Assembly (NCBI RefSeq): GCF_947378715.1
Contig: NZ_CANCLE010000206.1
Coordinates: forward strand, 1-5,830
DNA from: Phenylobacterium aquaticum
GTDB lineage: Bacteria; Pseudomonadota; Alphaproteobacteria; Caulobacterales; Caulobacteraceae
Length of the DNA: 5,830 nt
Direction of reading: 5' to 3'
Program-made: the position numbers and the translations under genes
The notes under the pieces: generated by a model
Database searches by the model: none
What the model saw: the letters and a program-made list of their open reading frames with translations, nothing else
What the model was told of the DNA's origin: nothing
In this document: one piece after another, positions 1-5,830 of the stretch
How the letters are laid out: each line of letters opens with the position of its first letter
Numbering within the stretch: position 1 is the stretch's first letter

Positions 1-366
1 CACGCCTATCTGATGAGCCAGACCGGCGCCCGGGCGGCCGGCGACCCCGCCCCGATCAAGTTCCTGGAGCGCCTGCCGGTCAAGCTGCGCGGGGCCGAGA
101 TCTGGGCGGTGGAGGCCGAGGACCACTATCTGCGGCTCCATACCTCCAAAGGCCAGGACCTGATCCTGCTGCGGCTGGCCGACGCGATCAGCGAGCTGGA
201 GGGGATCGAGGGCGCTCAGGTGCACCGGTCCTGGTGGGTGTCGCGGGCCGCCATCGCCGACGCCCGGCGCGGCGATGGCCGCGCGGTCCTGACCCTGCAG
301 GACGGTTCAGAGGTCCCGGTCAGCCGGACCTATGCGAAGCTGCTGCGCGAGCAGAATTGGATCTAG
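1..366 (+). CDS. LytTR-family DNA-binding regulator, C-terminal part (5' end outside window)
   Basis: The reading frame is open from base 1 (His-Ala-Tyr-Leu precedes the first ATG at 13), so this is probably the tail of a longer gene. The 121 visible residues are essentially one LytTR DNA-binding domain. It runs from FLERLPVKLRG through the strand motif WAVEAEDHYLRLHT, then the QVHRSWWVSRAAI segment typical of LytTR, and ends in VSRTYAKLLREQNWI. LytTR domains bind direct-repeat promoter sites through beta-strand loops. In alphaproteobacteria they are often fused to N-terminal membrane segments or a receiver domain, and whichever applies here lies upstream of the window. The final 47 nt overlap the 3' end of the opposite-strand DUF2306 gene. 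The conserved C-terminus argues that this stop is genuine. Domain call is secure; target and signal are unknown. A start at ATG 13 is possible but would leave a bare DNA-binding domain. Confidence 0.88.
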   Translation, partial: HAYLMSQTGARAAGDPAPIKFLERLPVKLRGAEIWAVEAEDHYLRLHTSKGQDLILLRLADAISELEGIEGAQVHRSWWVSRAAIADARRGDGRAVLTLQDGSEVPVSRTYAKLLREQNWI

Positions 367-937
367 CCAGCCAGAGCTCGGCCGCGAGCAAGTTGGGGAC
401 CCAGCACAGGAACGAGATCGCCCGATAGGTGTCGTCATAGCCCCAGGGCGAGAGGAAGGCGAAAGGCAGGTAGAGCCGCAGGGTCACCGCCGCCAGGGTC
501 AGGGCGAAGCTGCGCACCATCCAGCGCTCGTGCAGGGCGAAGCGCCGCGCGACCGCCAGGCGCCAGGCCCGCCCGGTCGCAAACAGCCAGGCCGCCGCCA
601 GCAGGCCGAACCCCGCCGTCGAGACCGGCCCGGTCTTGGCCCCGAAGGCCAGCACCATCCCCGCCGCCCCGGCGACCAGACAGGCGGCCACATAGAGCTT
701 GCCCAGGGTCCGGTGCAGACCTGGCCGGCGGCGGCGAAGGCTGGCGATGAACTGGAACGGCCCGAGGATCAGGGCGGTGGCGGCGAAACCGGCGTGCAGG
801 GTCAGGGCCCCCAGCGCCGTGAACCGATTGGCCAGGATCGGCGGCGCCATGCCCGGCCCGTGGGGGATCAGGTAGCGATAGGCCGTGACCCCCACCAGCA
901 GGGACAGGACCAGGACGGTCCAGTGCCCGGCGCTCAT
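320..937 (-). CDS. DUF2306 multi-pass membrane protein
   Basis: This encodes about 205 residues of integral membrane protein. Hydrophobic segments lie roughly at residues 6-24, 41-66, 81-100, 107-122, 142-160 and 172-190. Family-like features are LHAG (His48), LGPFQF (58-63), HRTLGKLYV (His75), HERWMVRSFALT (His136, Arg142) and the late CWVPNLLAAELWL helix, which together match DUF2306. The function of that family is not established. Membrane-embedded conserved histidines could suggest a redox or cofactor role, but that is inference. The start is uncertain: ATG 937 sits right before the first helix with AGGA about 8 nt upstream, while ATG 979 would add 14 polar residues and has GGAG 7 nt upstream. 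ATG 1021 has no ribosome site. The last 15 or so codons overlap the convergent LytTR gene. The divergent neighbour is the small membrane protein at 1164, with a palindrome in between. Confidence 0.82.
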   Translation of the reverse strand: MSAGHWTVLVLSLLVGVTAYRYLIPHGPGMAPPILANRFTALGALTLHAGFAATALILGPFQFIASLRRRRPGLHRTLGKLYVAACLVAGAAGMVLAFGAKTGPVSTAGFGLLAAAWLFATGRAWRLAVARRFALHERWMVRSFALTLAAVTLRLYLPFAFLSPWGYDDTYRAISFLCWVPNLLAAELWLARSNSARAAASHRSG

Positions 938-1017
938 GCCGCCCGTCCTGCTGTCCGGCCTGGGGGTCCCGCTCGCCATCGCGCGTCTCCGCCTTTGATC
1001 ACCGGCGTCAGCAAAGC

Positions 1018-1035
1018 CCATTCGCCGGCGAATGG
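1018..1035. promoter_or_regulatory. Perfect 18-bp palindrome, candidate operator
   Basis: CCATTCGCCGGCGAATGG reads identically on both strands. After one mismatched pair, a further G/C pair (1016/1037) matches. It lies between the divergent DUF2306 and small membrane protein genes, outside both preferred coding regions. Dyads of this length commonly serve as operators for dimeric regulators, so control of one or both flanking genes is a reasonable inference. No regulator for it is identifiable here. The dyad also contains an ATG on each strand (1032 on +, 1021 on -). Neither is preceded by a ribosome site. Confidence 0.5.
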
Positions 1036-1150
1036 CCCGTTACGTTTTTGTATGGCGACTATGCGCCCGTCTGGACCTGACGGTTTCCCGCACGCGCCGT
1101 TCAGCCGCAATTCAGCCACCAGGGACGAGGGTCCTGCCGTCGGGTTCGGC

Positions 1151-1156
1151 GGAGGG
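1151..1156 (+). promoter_or_regulatory. Strong Shine-Dalgarno site fixing the start of the 72-aa gene
   Basis: GGAGGG lies 7 nt before ATG 1164. It decides in favour of this start over the upstream in-frame ATG at 1032. The 1032 start has no such site, and codons 1032-1163 have much weaker GC3 than the rest of the frame. Confidence 0.75.
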
Positions 1157-1163
1157 TGTGGAA

Positions 1164-1378
1164 ATGTCTGGAATGAAGTCGGCGCTGATCTTCGTGGCGG
1201 GCGGTCTGACCGCCCTCATCTGCGCGGGCGTGACGCTCTGGGGCGTCCACGAGGCCCACAGGCCCGATCCCGAGGCGATGTTCACCGCGGGCGCCCTCGA
1301 CACGGGCGGCCGCTATGATCCCCCATCGTGGTTCGCGGGCGACAGGAACTGCCGCCCGCGTCACGTTGTGTGCGTAGG

Positions 1379-1382
<4 letters not shown>
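1164..1382 (+). CDS. Small single-pass membrane protein, hypothetical (72 aa)
   Basis: I do not recognise a family. The protein is MSGMKSALIFV..., with one hydrophobic segment at about residues 6-27 (containing Cys20). A polar tail of about 45 residues follows, with a DPPSW motif (52-56) and two C-terminal cysteines (63 and 70) in the last ten positions. The first segment could be an uncleaved signal anchor placing the tail in the periplasm; the paired cysteines would fit a disulphide, but this is inference. Coding is supported by a GGAGGG ribosome site 7 nt upstream and by high GC3 from the ATG onward. A longer form from ATG 1032 (116 aa) is unlikely. The stop TAG interlocks with the malate dehydrogenase stop through a shared CTAG. 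Divergent from DUF2306 across 226 bp. Confidence 0.68.
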
Positions 1383-2365
<983 letters not shown>

Positions 2366-2449
2366 GGTGCTGCTCCAGATGCTGCGGGCGGGGTCTGCCG
2401 TCCAAGAGAGGTGGCGGGTGCGTAGCTCAAGTCAGGCGCCTGCTGCAAT

Positions 2450-2466
2450 GCCGCATAACGTGCGGC
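2450..2466. repeat. Short inverted repeat in the mdh/HIT divergent region
   Basis: GCCGCA and TGCGGC form 6-bp arms around a TAACG spacer, centred in the 153-bp gap between mdh and the HIT gene. It could be an operator half-site pair or a minor hairpin. Short GC-rich arms arise easily in such DNA, so the functional reading is weak. I saw no clear -35/-10 pair for either gene in this gap. Confidence 0.25.
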
Positions 2467-2518
2467 CGCGCCACGCTTGGGGCTTTGCGCCCGCCCGGGC
2501 CCGTGTTCAAGCTCGCCC

Positions 2519-2938
2519 ATGTTCCAGATCGACCCCGCCTTCCTGGCTGGCTCCGAGCCCCTCGGCGACCTGCCCCTGTGCCACGCCCGGCTGCAGACCG
2601 ACGCCCGTTATCCCTGGATCGTGCTGATCCCCAGGCAGGCGAACGCTCGCGAGCTGGAGGACCTGATGACCCCCGACCAGGCCCGGCTGATGACCGAGAT
2701 CATCCGCGCCGGCCGCGCGGTCCGCGCCCTGGGCGAGGCCCTGGGCCTGCCGGTCGACAAGCTGAACGTCGGCGCGCTGGGCAATGTCACGCCGCAGCTG
2801 CACATCCATGTGGTCGGCCGGCGCCGGGCCGATCCCGCCTGGCCTGGCCCGGTCTGGGGCCACAGCCCGGCCGAGCCCTATGAGCCCGACGTCCTGGCCT
2901 ATGGGATGGACACGGCGCGGCGCGCCCTGGGGGTCTGA
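2519..2938 (+). CDS. HIT-family nucleotide hydrolase/transferase (139 aa)
   Basis: A histidine-triad (HIT) domain spans nearly the whole protein. Recognisable parts are YPWIVLIPRQ (31-40), the LNVGALGN strand/turn (82-89) and the active-site motif TPQLHIHVVGRR (91-102), followed by DPAWPGPVWG (105-114). Aligned to the HxHxH consensus, the first histidine is Gln93, His95 is the predicted nucleotidylated catalytic residue and His97 the third. This Gln variant is characteristic of a proteobacterial HIT subgroup often labelled diadenosine tetraphosphate hydrolase, though its true substrate is generally unproven. It is soluble and cytoplasmic, with no signal peptide. ATG 2519 is the best start, although no clear ribosome site precedes it; TTG 2477 would add 14 non-conserved residues. 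Divergent from mdh and 77 bp upstream of a co-directional exported protein, which may have its own promoter. Confidence 0.93.
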   Translation: MFQIDPAFLAGSEPLGDLPLCHARLQTDARYPWIVLIPRQANARELEDLMTPDQARLMTEIIRAGRAVRALGEALGLPVDKLNVGALGNVTPQLHIHVVGRRRADPAWPGPVWGHSPAEPYEPDVLAYGMDTARRALGV

Positions 2939-2959
2939 TCCCTCAAGGTTGCGTTCCTG

Positions 2960-2988
2960 TTGTCATCATCCGGGAATAGAGTCACATT
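2960..2988 (+). promoter_or_regulatory. Possible promoter for the 411-aa exported protein, with a GAGTC site
   Basis: TTGTCA (2960-2965) matches the -35 consensus at five of six positions, and CACATT (2983-2988), 17 nt further on, is a weak -10. Transcription would start about 20-25 nt before ATG 3016. A GANTC site (GAGTC, 2979-2983) lies between the two boxes. In Caulobacterales GANTC is methylated by CcrM, and such sites near the core promoter are typical of GcrA-dependent genes. Regulation here is inference. Confidence 0.3.
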
Positions 2989-3015
2989 TCGCCTTTCCGT
3001 CGCCGGGGGGCGCAT

Positions 3016-4251
3016 ATGCGACACCATATCATCCTGGCCATGGCCGGCGCGCTCATCGCCATGCCGGCCCTGGCCCAGACGCCGACTGACAGGACGGCAA
3101 CCCACAAGACGCCGGCCGACCGGACGGTGGTCGTGGCCGGCGGCGGCAGCCTCTGGCGCGGCCCTCACGGCGACAAGGTCGATCCAAGTCTCGCCGAGCA
3201 GCTGGACGGCTGCCTCTATCCCGCCGCCGGGTCGGGGGGCGATTCCTTCCGCTGCGTCGCCCTGACCTCCCGCGCCGCCGCCCGCGCCTATCGGCGGATC
3301 GCCGGGATCCACGCCTGGGAGTCAGAGGGCTTCACCGCCGGCGCCACCACCGGCTTCCTCGGCCTCGCCGCCTCGATCGGTCATGGCGCGAGCAATACGG
3401 TCAACGCCTGGACCGGGCTGGGCCTCATTCCGATCATCAGCGACGACATCGCCTCGCCGGGCCCCCGGGCGCGGCTCTATACCGTGGCCGGCACGGCCAT
3501 GACCCTGACCACGGTCCGCGCCGAGGCGCTGCGCGACGCCCTGGGCGTGACCGGCGGCATGATCGCCGGGCCGGGCCAGGCGCCGCTTCAGGCCCGGGTG
3601 AAGGCCGAGTGCTCGCCGGGGACCCTGGACGCCATCGACGCCATCGCCCTGGTCGGGGCCACCAAGGCCGAGAAGGCTGTCCAGTCGAAGGCGCGGGACA
3701 AGCTGTCCGCCCAGATCCGCGCCCGGTGCGACGAGCTCACCCTGGCGACCCAGAAGCTGGCGGCGGCGGCGGCCCTGTGGAACTTCGGCGGCGACGCCTT
3801 CGCCCGCAACCTCGCGGCCGACGCCACGACCCTGGACGACACCATCACCCGGCTGGATCGCCAGACCCTGGCCCCGCCCCGCGGAGCCCTCAGCGTGGTG
3901 CTGAACGCCGCCCTGAACCTGCCCTCCAAGCTGGTGGGCGGCGCGACGCCGCCGGAATATGTCGGCCGCAACCTGCCGGTCTTCACCTCGACCTACACCT
4001 TCAACCTGGCGCGGGCCCCGGACGCCGATCTGCCCTCGGCGATCGGCGCCGACCTCAGCCTGCCCGCCGGGCTGGACACGGCCGGGGGCCAGCGGCCCGC
4101 GATCTTAAGGGAATTCAACAGCCTGACGGCCGAGATCAATGGGGCCATCGCGGCGGGGATCTATTTCAAGACCGCCAATGACCGGTCGATCCTGTCGGTC
4201 TCGCCGGGCGCCGACACGCCCGTCACCCTGACCTCGCCGACACGGCCCTAG
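3016..4251 (+). CDS. Exported protein of unknown function (411 aa)
   Basis: I do not recognise a family. The N-terminus is a classic Sec signal peptide (MRHH, then ILAMAGALIAMPALA) with predicted cleavage after Ala20, giving a mature protein beginning QTPTD in the periplasm or outside the cell. A low-complexity stretch with two DRT motifs (25-27, 36-38) follows. The body has four cysteines (66, 80, 199, 238), which would suit two disulphides. Residues 104-140 are Gly/Ala-rich and mildly hydrophobic; 220-285 look helical, with Ala-rich KLAAAAALW. Residues 286-411 are mixed, with strand-like segments such as FTSTYTFNLARA. No lipobox or clear transmembrane helix follows the signal. ATG 3016 has a G-rich stretch just upstream as a ribosome site. 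The gene runs 77 bp behind the HIT gene and ends 11 nt from the stop of the convergent Pro/Ala-rich gene. Confidence 0.8.
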   Translation: MRHHIILAMAGALIAMPALAQTPTDRTATHKTPADRTVVVAGGGSLWRGPHGDKVDPSLAEQLDGCLYPAAGSGGDSFRCVALTSRAAARAYRRIAGIHAWESEGFTAGATTGFLGLAASIGHGASNTVNAWTGLGLIPIISDDIASPGPRARLYTVAGTAMTLTTVRAEALRDALGVTGGMIAGPGQAPLQARVKAECSPGTLDAIDAIALVGATKAEKAVQSKARDKLSAQIRARCDELTLATQKLAAAAALWNFGGDAFARNLAADATTLDDTITRLDRQTLAPPRGALSVVLNAALNLPSKLVGGATPPEYVGRNLPVFTSTYTFNLARAPDADLPSAIGADLSLPAGLDTAGGQRPAILREFNSLTAEINGAIAAGIYFKTANDRSILSVSPGADTPVTLTSPTRP

Positions 4252-4262
4252 AGACGCCTGGC

Positions 4263-5162
4263 CTAGTTCCGCTTCATCGAGACGCCGCGCCGGTCGCCCT
4301 GTTCGCTGAGGTCGCCGGACCAGTCGCCGTCGGACTCGGCATTGAGGGTCAGGACCGCGCGCTCGCCGCTGGCGCGGATCTGGAAGCGGGCGATGATCTG
4401 GCCGCCATTGCGTTGGACGTCGTCCAGGAAGCCGGAGGAATCGGCCGCCCCCCGGCGGCGCGGGTCGCGCCAGGCGCCTTCCAGGACGCCATTGTTCTTG
4501 TCGACCAGCTGCAGGTCATAGAGTTCGGCGCCCAGGACCGAGCGGATGATCCAGTGGCCGTCCAGCGCCCCTTGCATCCCCTGGGCCGAGGCGAAGGAGG
4601 CCCGCATCCGCGCCTCATAGTTCAGGTCCGTGGGGGTGGGCGGACCGTCGGGGGTCTTGCCGACCTCGTCGATATGCACCGGCGCCGACAGCTGCGGGCG
4701 CGGCGGCCGGGCATAGGAGATCGGCGGCGGGGCGGAATAGGGCTGGGGTCCGGCGGACGGTCCGGCGGGCGGGACCGGAGCATAGGTCGCGGCGGGCGGG
4801 GGCGCGGTCGCCACCTGAGGCGCGGCATAGGCCGGGGCCGGCGCGGGCGTCTGGACCGTCGGCGCATAGGTGGCCGGCGCCTGGGGGGCCGTGGCCAGGG
4901 GTGCGGCGGCGTCCGGCGCCGGCCCCGCCGGCGGCGTGGCGGCCGGAGTCGTGGGGGCGGCGGCCCCCGGCGTCTGGGCGGCCTTGTCCAGCAGGGCGCC
5001 GATCGGATCGACCTCCTGGGCGAGGGCCGGCGCGGCCAGGGCCGTCGCGGCGAGCAGGGCGGCGAGGCAGACCCCTCTCAGGCTCATGGACGGCAGGCTC
5101 CGGCTGTCACGCACGCCCCGGACCTCGCGGTCGGGCTCAGCCGGGGCTGGGCGGTCGGTCAA
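4263..5162 (-). CDS. Exported Pro/Ala-rich linker protein with C-terminal domain, hypothetical
   Basis: No family is recognised. Counting from the internal ATG at 5087, residues 1-23 form a signal peptide (SLRGV, hydrophobic core, PALA cleavage before QEVDP). Residues 36-136 are a disordered Pro/Ala linker with repeated ATYAP motifs. Residues 155-274 are a compact, strand-rich domain (DGHWIIRSV, YDLQLVD, VLEGAWRD, IIARFQIR, DGDWSGDL) ending VSMKRN. This arrangement suggests a periplasmic protein whose globular domain is held at a distance by the linker. The start is unsettled. TTG 5162 has a near-perfect ribosome site (AAGGAGGT) 8 nt upstream and coding-like GC3 between 5162 and 5087, giving 299 aa with a long n-region. 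ATG 5087 gives 274 aa and the cleanest signal peptide, with only GGAG 10 nt upstream. Divergent from the DUF2237 gene. Confidence 0.78.
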   Translation of the reverse strand: MTDRPAPAEPDREVRGVRDSRSLPSMSLRGVCLAALLAATALAAPALAQEVDPIGALLDKAAQTPGAAAPTTPAATPPAGPAPDAAAPLATAPQAPATYAPTVQTPAPAPAYAAPQVATAPPPAATYAPVPPAGPSAGPQPYSAPPPISYARPPRPQLSAPVHIDEVGKTPDGPPTPTDLNYEARMRASFASAQGMQGALDGHWIIRSVLGAELYDLQLVDKNNGVLEGAWRDPRRRGAADSSGFLDDVQRNGGQIIARFQIRASGERAVLTLNAESDGDWSGDLSEQGDRRGVSMKRN

Positions 5163-5169
5163 GGCGGGA

Positions 5170-5177
5170 ACCTCCTT
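5170..5177 (-). promoter_or_regulatory. Near-perfect Shine-Dalgarno pointing to a TTG start
   Basis: On the minus strand AAGGAGGT is followed, 8 nt after AAGGAGG, by TTG 5162, in frame with the Pro/Ala-rich gene. This is the strongest ribosome site in the window. It favours the non-ATG start over ATG 5087. Confidence 0.5.
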
Positions 5178-5218
5178 CTGCATGGCGAAGCGGGCCTTTT
5201 GGTGACTAAGATGGGGGT

Positions 5219-5599
5219 ATGACCACACGATACGACGCCGATGCAAGAAACGTGCTGGGCGGCGAGCTGATGAGTTGCTCGCTCGACCCCGTCACCGGCT
5301 TCTTCCGCAATGGCTGTTGCGAGACCGGCCCGCACGACACCGGCCTGCACACGGTCTGCGCGGTGATGACCGCCGAGTTCCTGGCCTATTCGAAGATGGT
5401 CGGCAACGACCTCTCCACCCCGGTCCCGGACTACGCCTTCCCCGGCCTCAAGCCCGGCGACCGCTGGTGCCTCTGCGCCCCGCGCTGGAAGGAGGCGCTG
5501 GACGCCGGCGCTCCGCCCCAGATCGTGCTGGAGGCGACCCACGAGGAGACCCTGGCCATCGTCCCGCTCGGCGTCCTCAAGGACCACGCGGCGGCCTGA
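5219..5599 (+). CDS. DUF2237 family protein (126 aa)
   Basis: The whole chain matches DUF2237: NVLGGELMSCSLDP (11-24), TGFFRNGCCETGP (26-38), HTVCAVMTAEFL (44-55), GNDLSTP (62-68), FPGLKPGDRWCLCAPRW (74-90) and VLEATHEETL (103-112). The family is small, cytoplasmic and functionally uncharacterised. Six cysteines (20, 33, 34, 47, 84, 86) together with His44 and His108 lie in these blocks, so metal binding or redox chemistry is plausible but unproven. Length is typical and the protein is complete. ATG 5219 is preceded by GGGGG. TAAGAT at 5207-5212 could be a -10 box that would put the transcript start almost at the ATG, so a leaderless message is possible, but no -35 is evident. Divergent from the Pro/Ala-rich gene by about 56 bp. 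Its TGA abuts the convergent citrate synthase stop in TGATCA. Confidence 0.92.
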   Translation: MTTRYDADARNVLGGELMSCSLDPVTGFFRNGCCETGPHDTGLHTVCAVMTAEFLAYSKMVGNDLSTPVPDYAFPGLKPGDRWCLCAPRWKEALDAGAPPQIVLEATHEETLAIVPLGVLKDHAAA

Positions 5600-5830
5600 T
5601 CACCCCACCTCGACCCCCACATAGCGGGCCCGGGGCCGGATCAGGGCGCCGGACTGCAGCTGCTCGATGGCGTGGGCGATCCAGCCGGCGCAGCGGGCGA
5701 CCGCGAACAGGGCGAAGGGGGCGTCGGCCGGCAGCTTCAAGGCCTCCGACATGGCCACCAGGGCGAAATCCACATTGGGCTTCAGGCCCGTGAAGGCCTC
5801 CACCGCCTGGGCCAGCTCGGCCAAAGGCGC
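5600..5830 (-). CDS. Citrate synthase family protein, C-terminal 76 residues (5' end outside window)
   Basis: The frame stays open to the window edge, so only the C-terminus is seen. KPNVDF contains the Asp equivalent to the catalytic aspartate of citrate synthase (NVDF/NVDA motif, codon at 5768-5770). The block that follows, ALFAVARCAGWIAHAIEQ, is the conserved late helix. LIRPRARYVG carries the arginine that, in known citrate synthases, contacts the citrate carboxylate from the partner subunit. The short tail ending VGVEVG and the NVDFALVAM variant, in place of the usual NVDFYSG, resemble the citrate-synthase-like group that often has an N-terminal helix-turn-helix rather than the housekeeping GltA. 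That subgroup call is tentative because the N-terminus is missing. It would condense acetyl-CoA (or another acyl-CoA) with oxaloacetate. The stop directly abuts that of the DUF2237 gene. Confidence 0.88.
   Translation of the reverse strand, partial: APLAELAQAVEAFTGLKPNVDFALVAMSEALKLPADAPFALFAVARCAGWIAHAIEQLQSGALIRPRARYVGVEVG

Noticed and set aside
1032..1163. Upstream extension of the 72-aa gene from ATG 1032
   Set aside because: No ribosome site, weak GC3, and it starts inside the palindrome; GGAGGG before 1164 is far better.
332..1318. Plus-strand open frame of 328 codons across the DUF2306 gene and small gene
   Set aside because: Composition is Gly/Arg/Gln/Pro-rich and low complexity. 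It runs antisense to a membrane protein with clear family motifs and crosses the start of the well-supported 72-aa gene in another frame.
2419..2437. tRNA D-arm-like string GCGTAGCTCAAGTCAGGC upstream of mdh
   Set aside because: No acceptor stem, anticodon arm or TTCGA T-loop follows, so no tRNA can be folded.
2477..2518. N-terminal extension of the HIT protein from TTG 2477
   Set aside because: The added 14 residues do not resemble HIT N-termini and no ribosome site supports TTG.
4104..4109. Possible CtrA-type site at the only TTAA (4105-4108)
   Set aside because: There is no second TTAA at the required 7-nt spacing and it lies deep inside a coding region.
4413..5222. Plus-strand Gly/Arg-rich frame of 269 codons
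   Set aside because: The RGG-like composition is the reverse reading of the Pro/Ala linker on the minus strand, which has a signal peptide and a ribosome site.

Overview
The window looks like an ordinary chromosomal stretch from a GC-rich alphaproteobacterium, most likely a Caulobacterales member (Caulobacter/Phenylobacterium-like). The reasons are very high GC with strong GC3 in all genes, short intergenic gaps, and family sequences of the type I associate with that order: a LytTR regulator, a DUF2306 membrane protein, a HIT protein with a QLHIH motif and a DUF2237 protein. No mobile element, CRISPR array, tRNA or rRNA is visible. The taxonomic call is an inference from composition and family flavour.

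Layout, left to right: the 3' end of a LytTR-domain regulator (+, cut by the window edge); a DUF2306 membrane protein (-) whose 3' end overlaps it; a 226-bp divergent region containing a perfect 18-bp palindrome; a 72-aa single-pass membrane protein (+) with a strong ribosome binding site; malate dehydrogenase (-); a divergent 153-bp region; a HIT-family nucleotide hydrolase (+); a 411-aa exported protein of unknown function (+); an exported Pro/Ala-rich protein with a C-terminal globular domain (-); a DUF2237 protein (+); and the C-terminal end of a citrate-synthase-family enzyme (-, cut by the window edge).

The genes alternate in direction. All four convergent pairs are packed tail to tail: a 47-nt overlap, a shared CTAG, an 11-nt gap, and a zero-gap TGATCA. 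None leaves room between the stops for a conventional bidirectional terminator. Three divergent gaps (226, 153 and about 56 bp) must hold the promoters.

Two central-carbon enzymes (malate dehydrogenase and a citrate-synthase homologue) lie here but are not adjacent or co-directional in an operon, so I read no joint pathway unit into the region. I found no convincing novel multi-gene system. The best second looks are the 18-bp palindrome, the tail-to-tail packing, the two uncharacterised exported proteins, and the start-site question of the Pro/Ala-rich protein.
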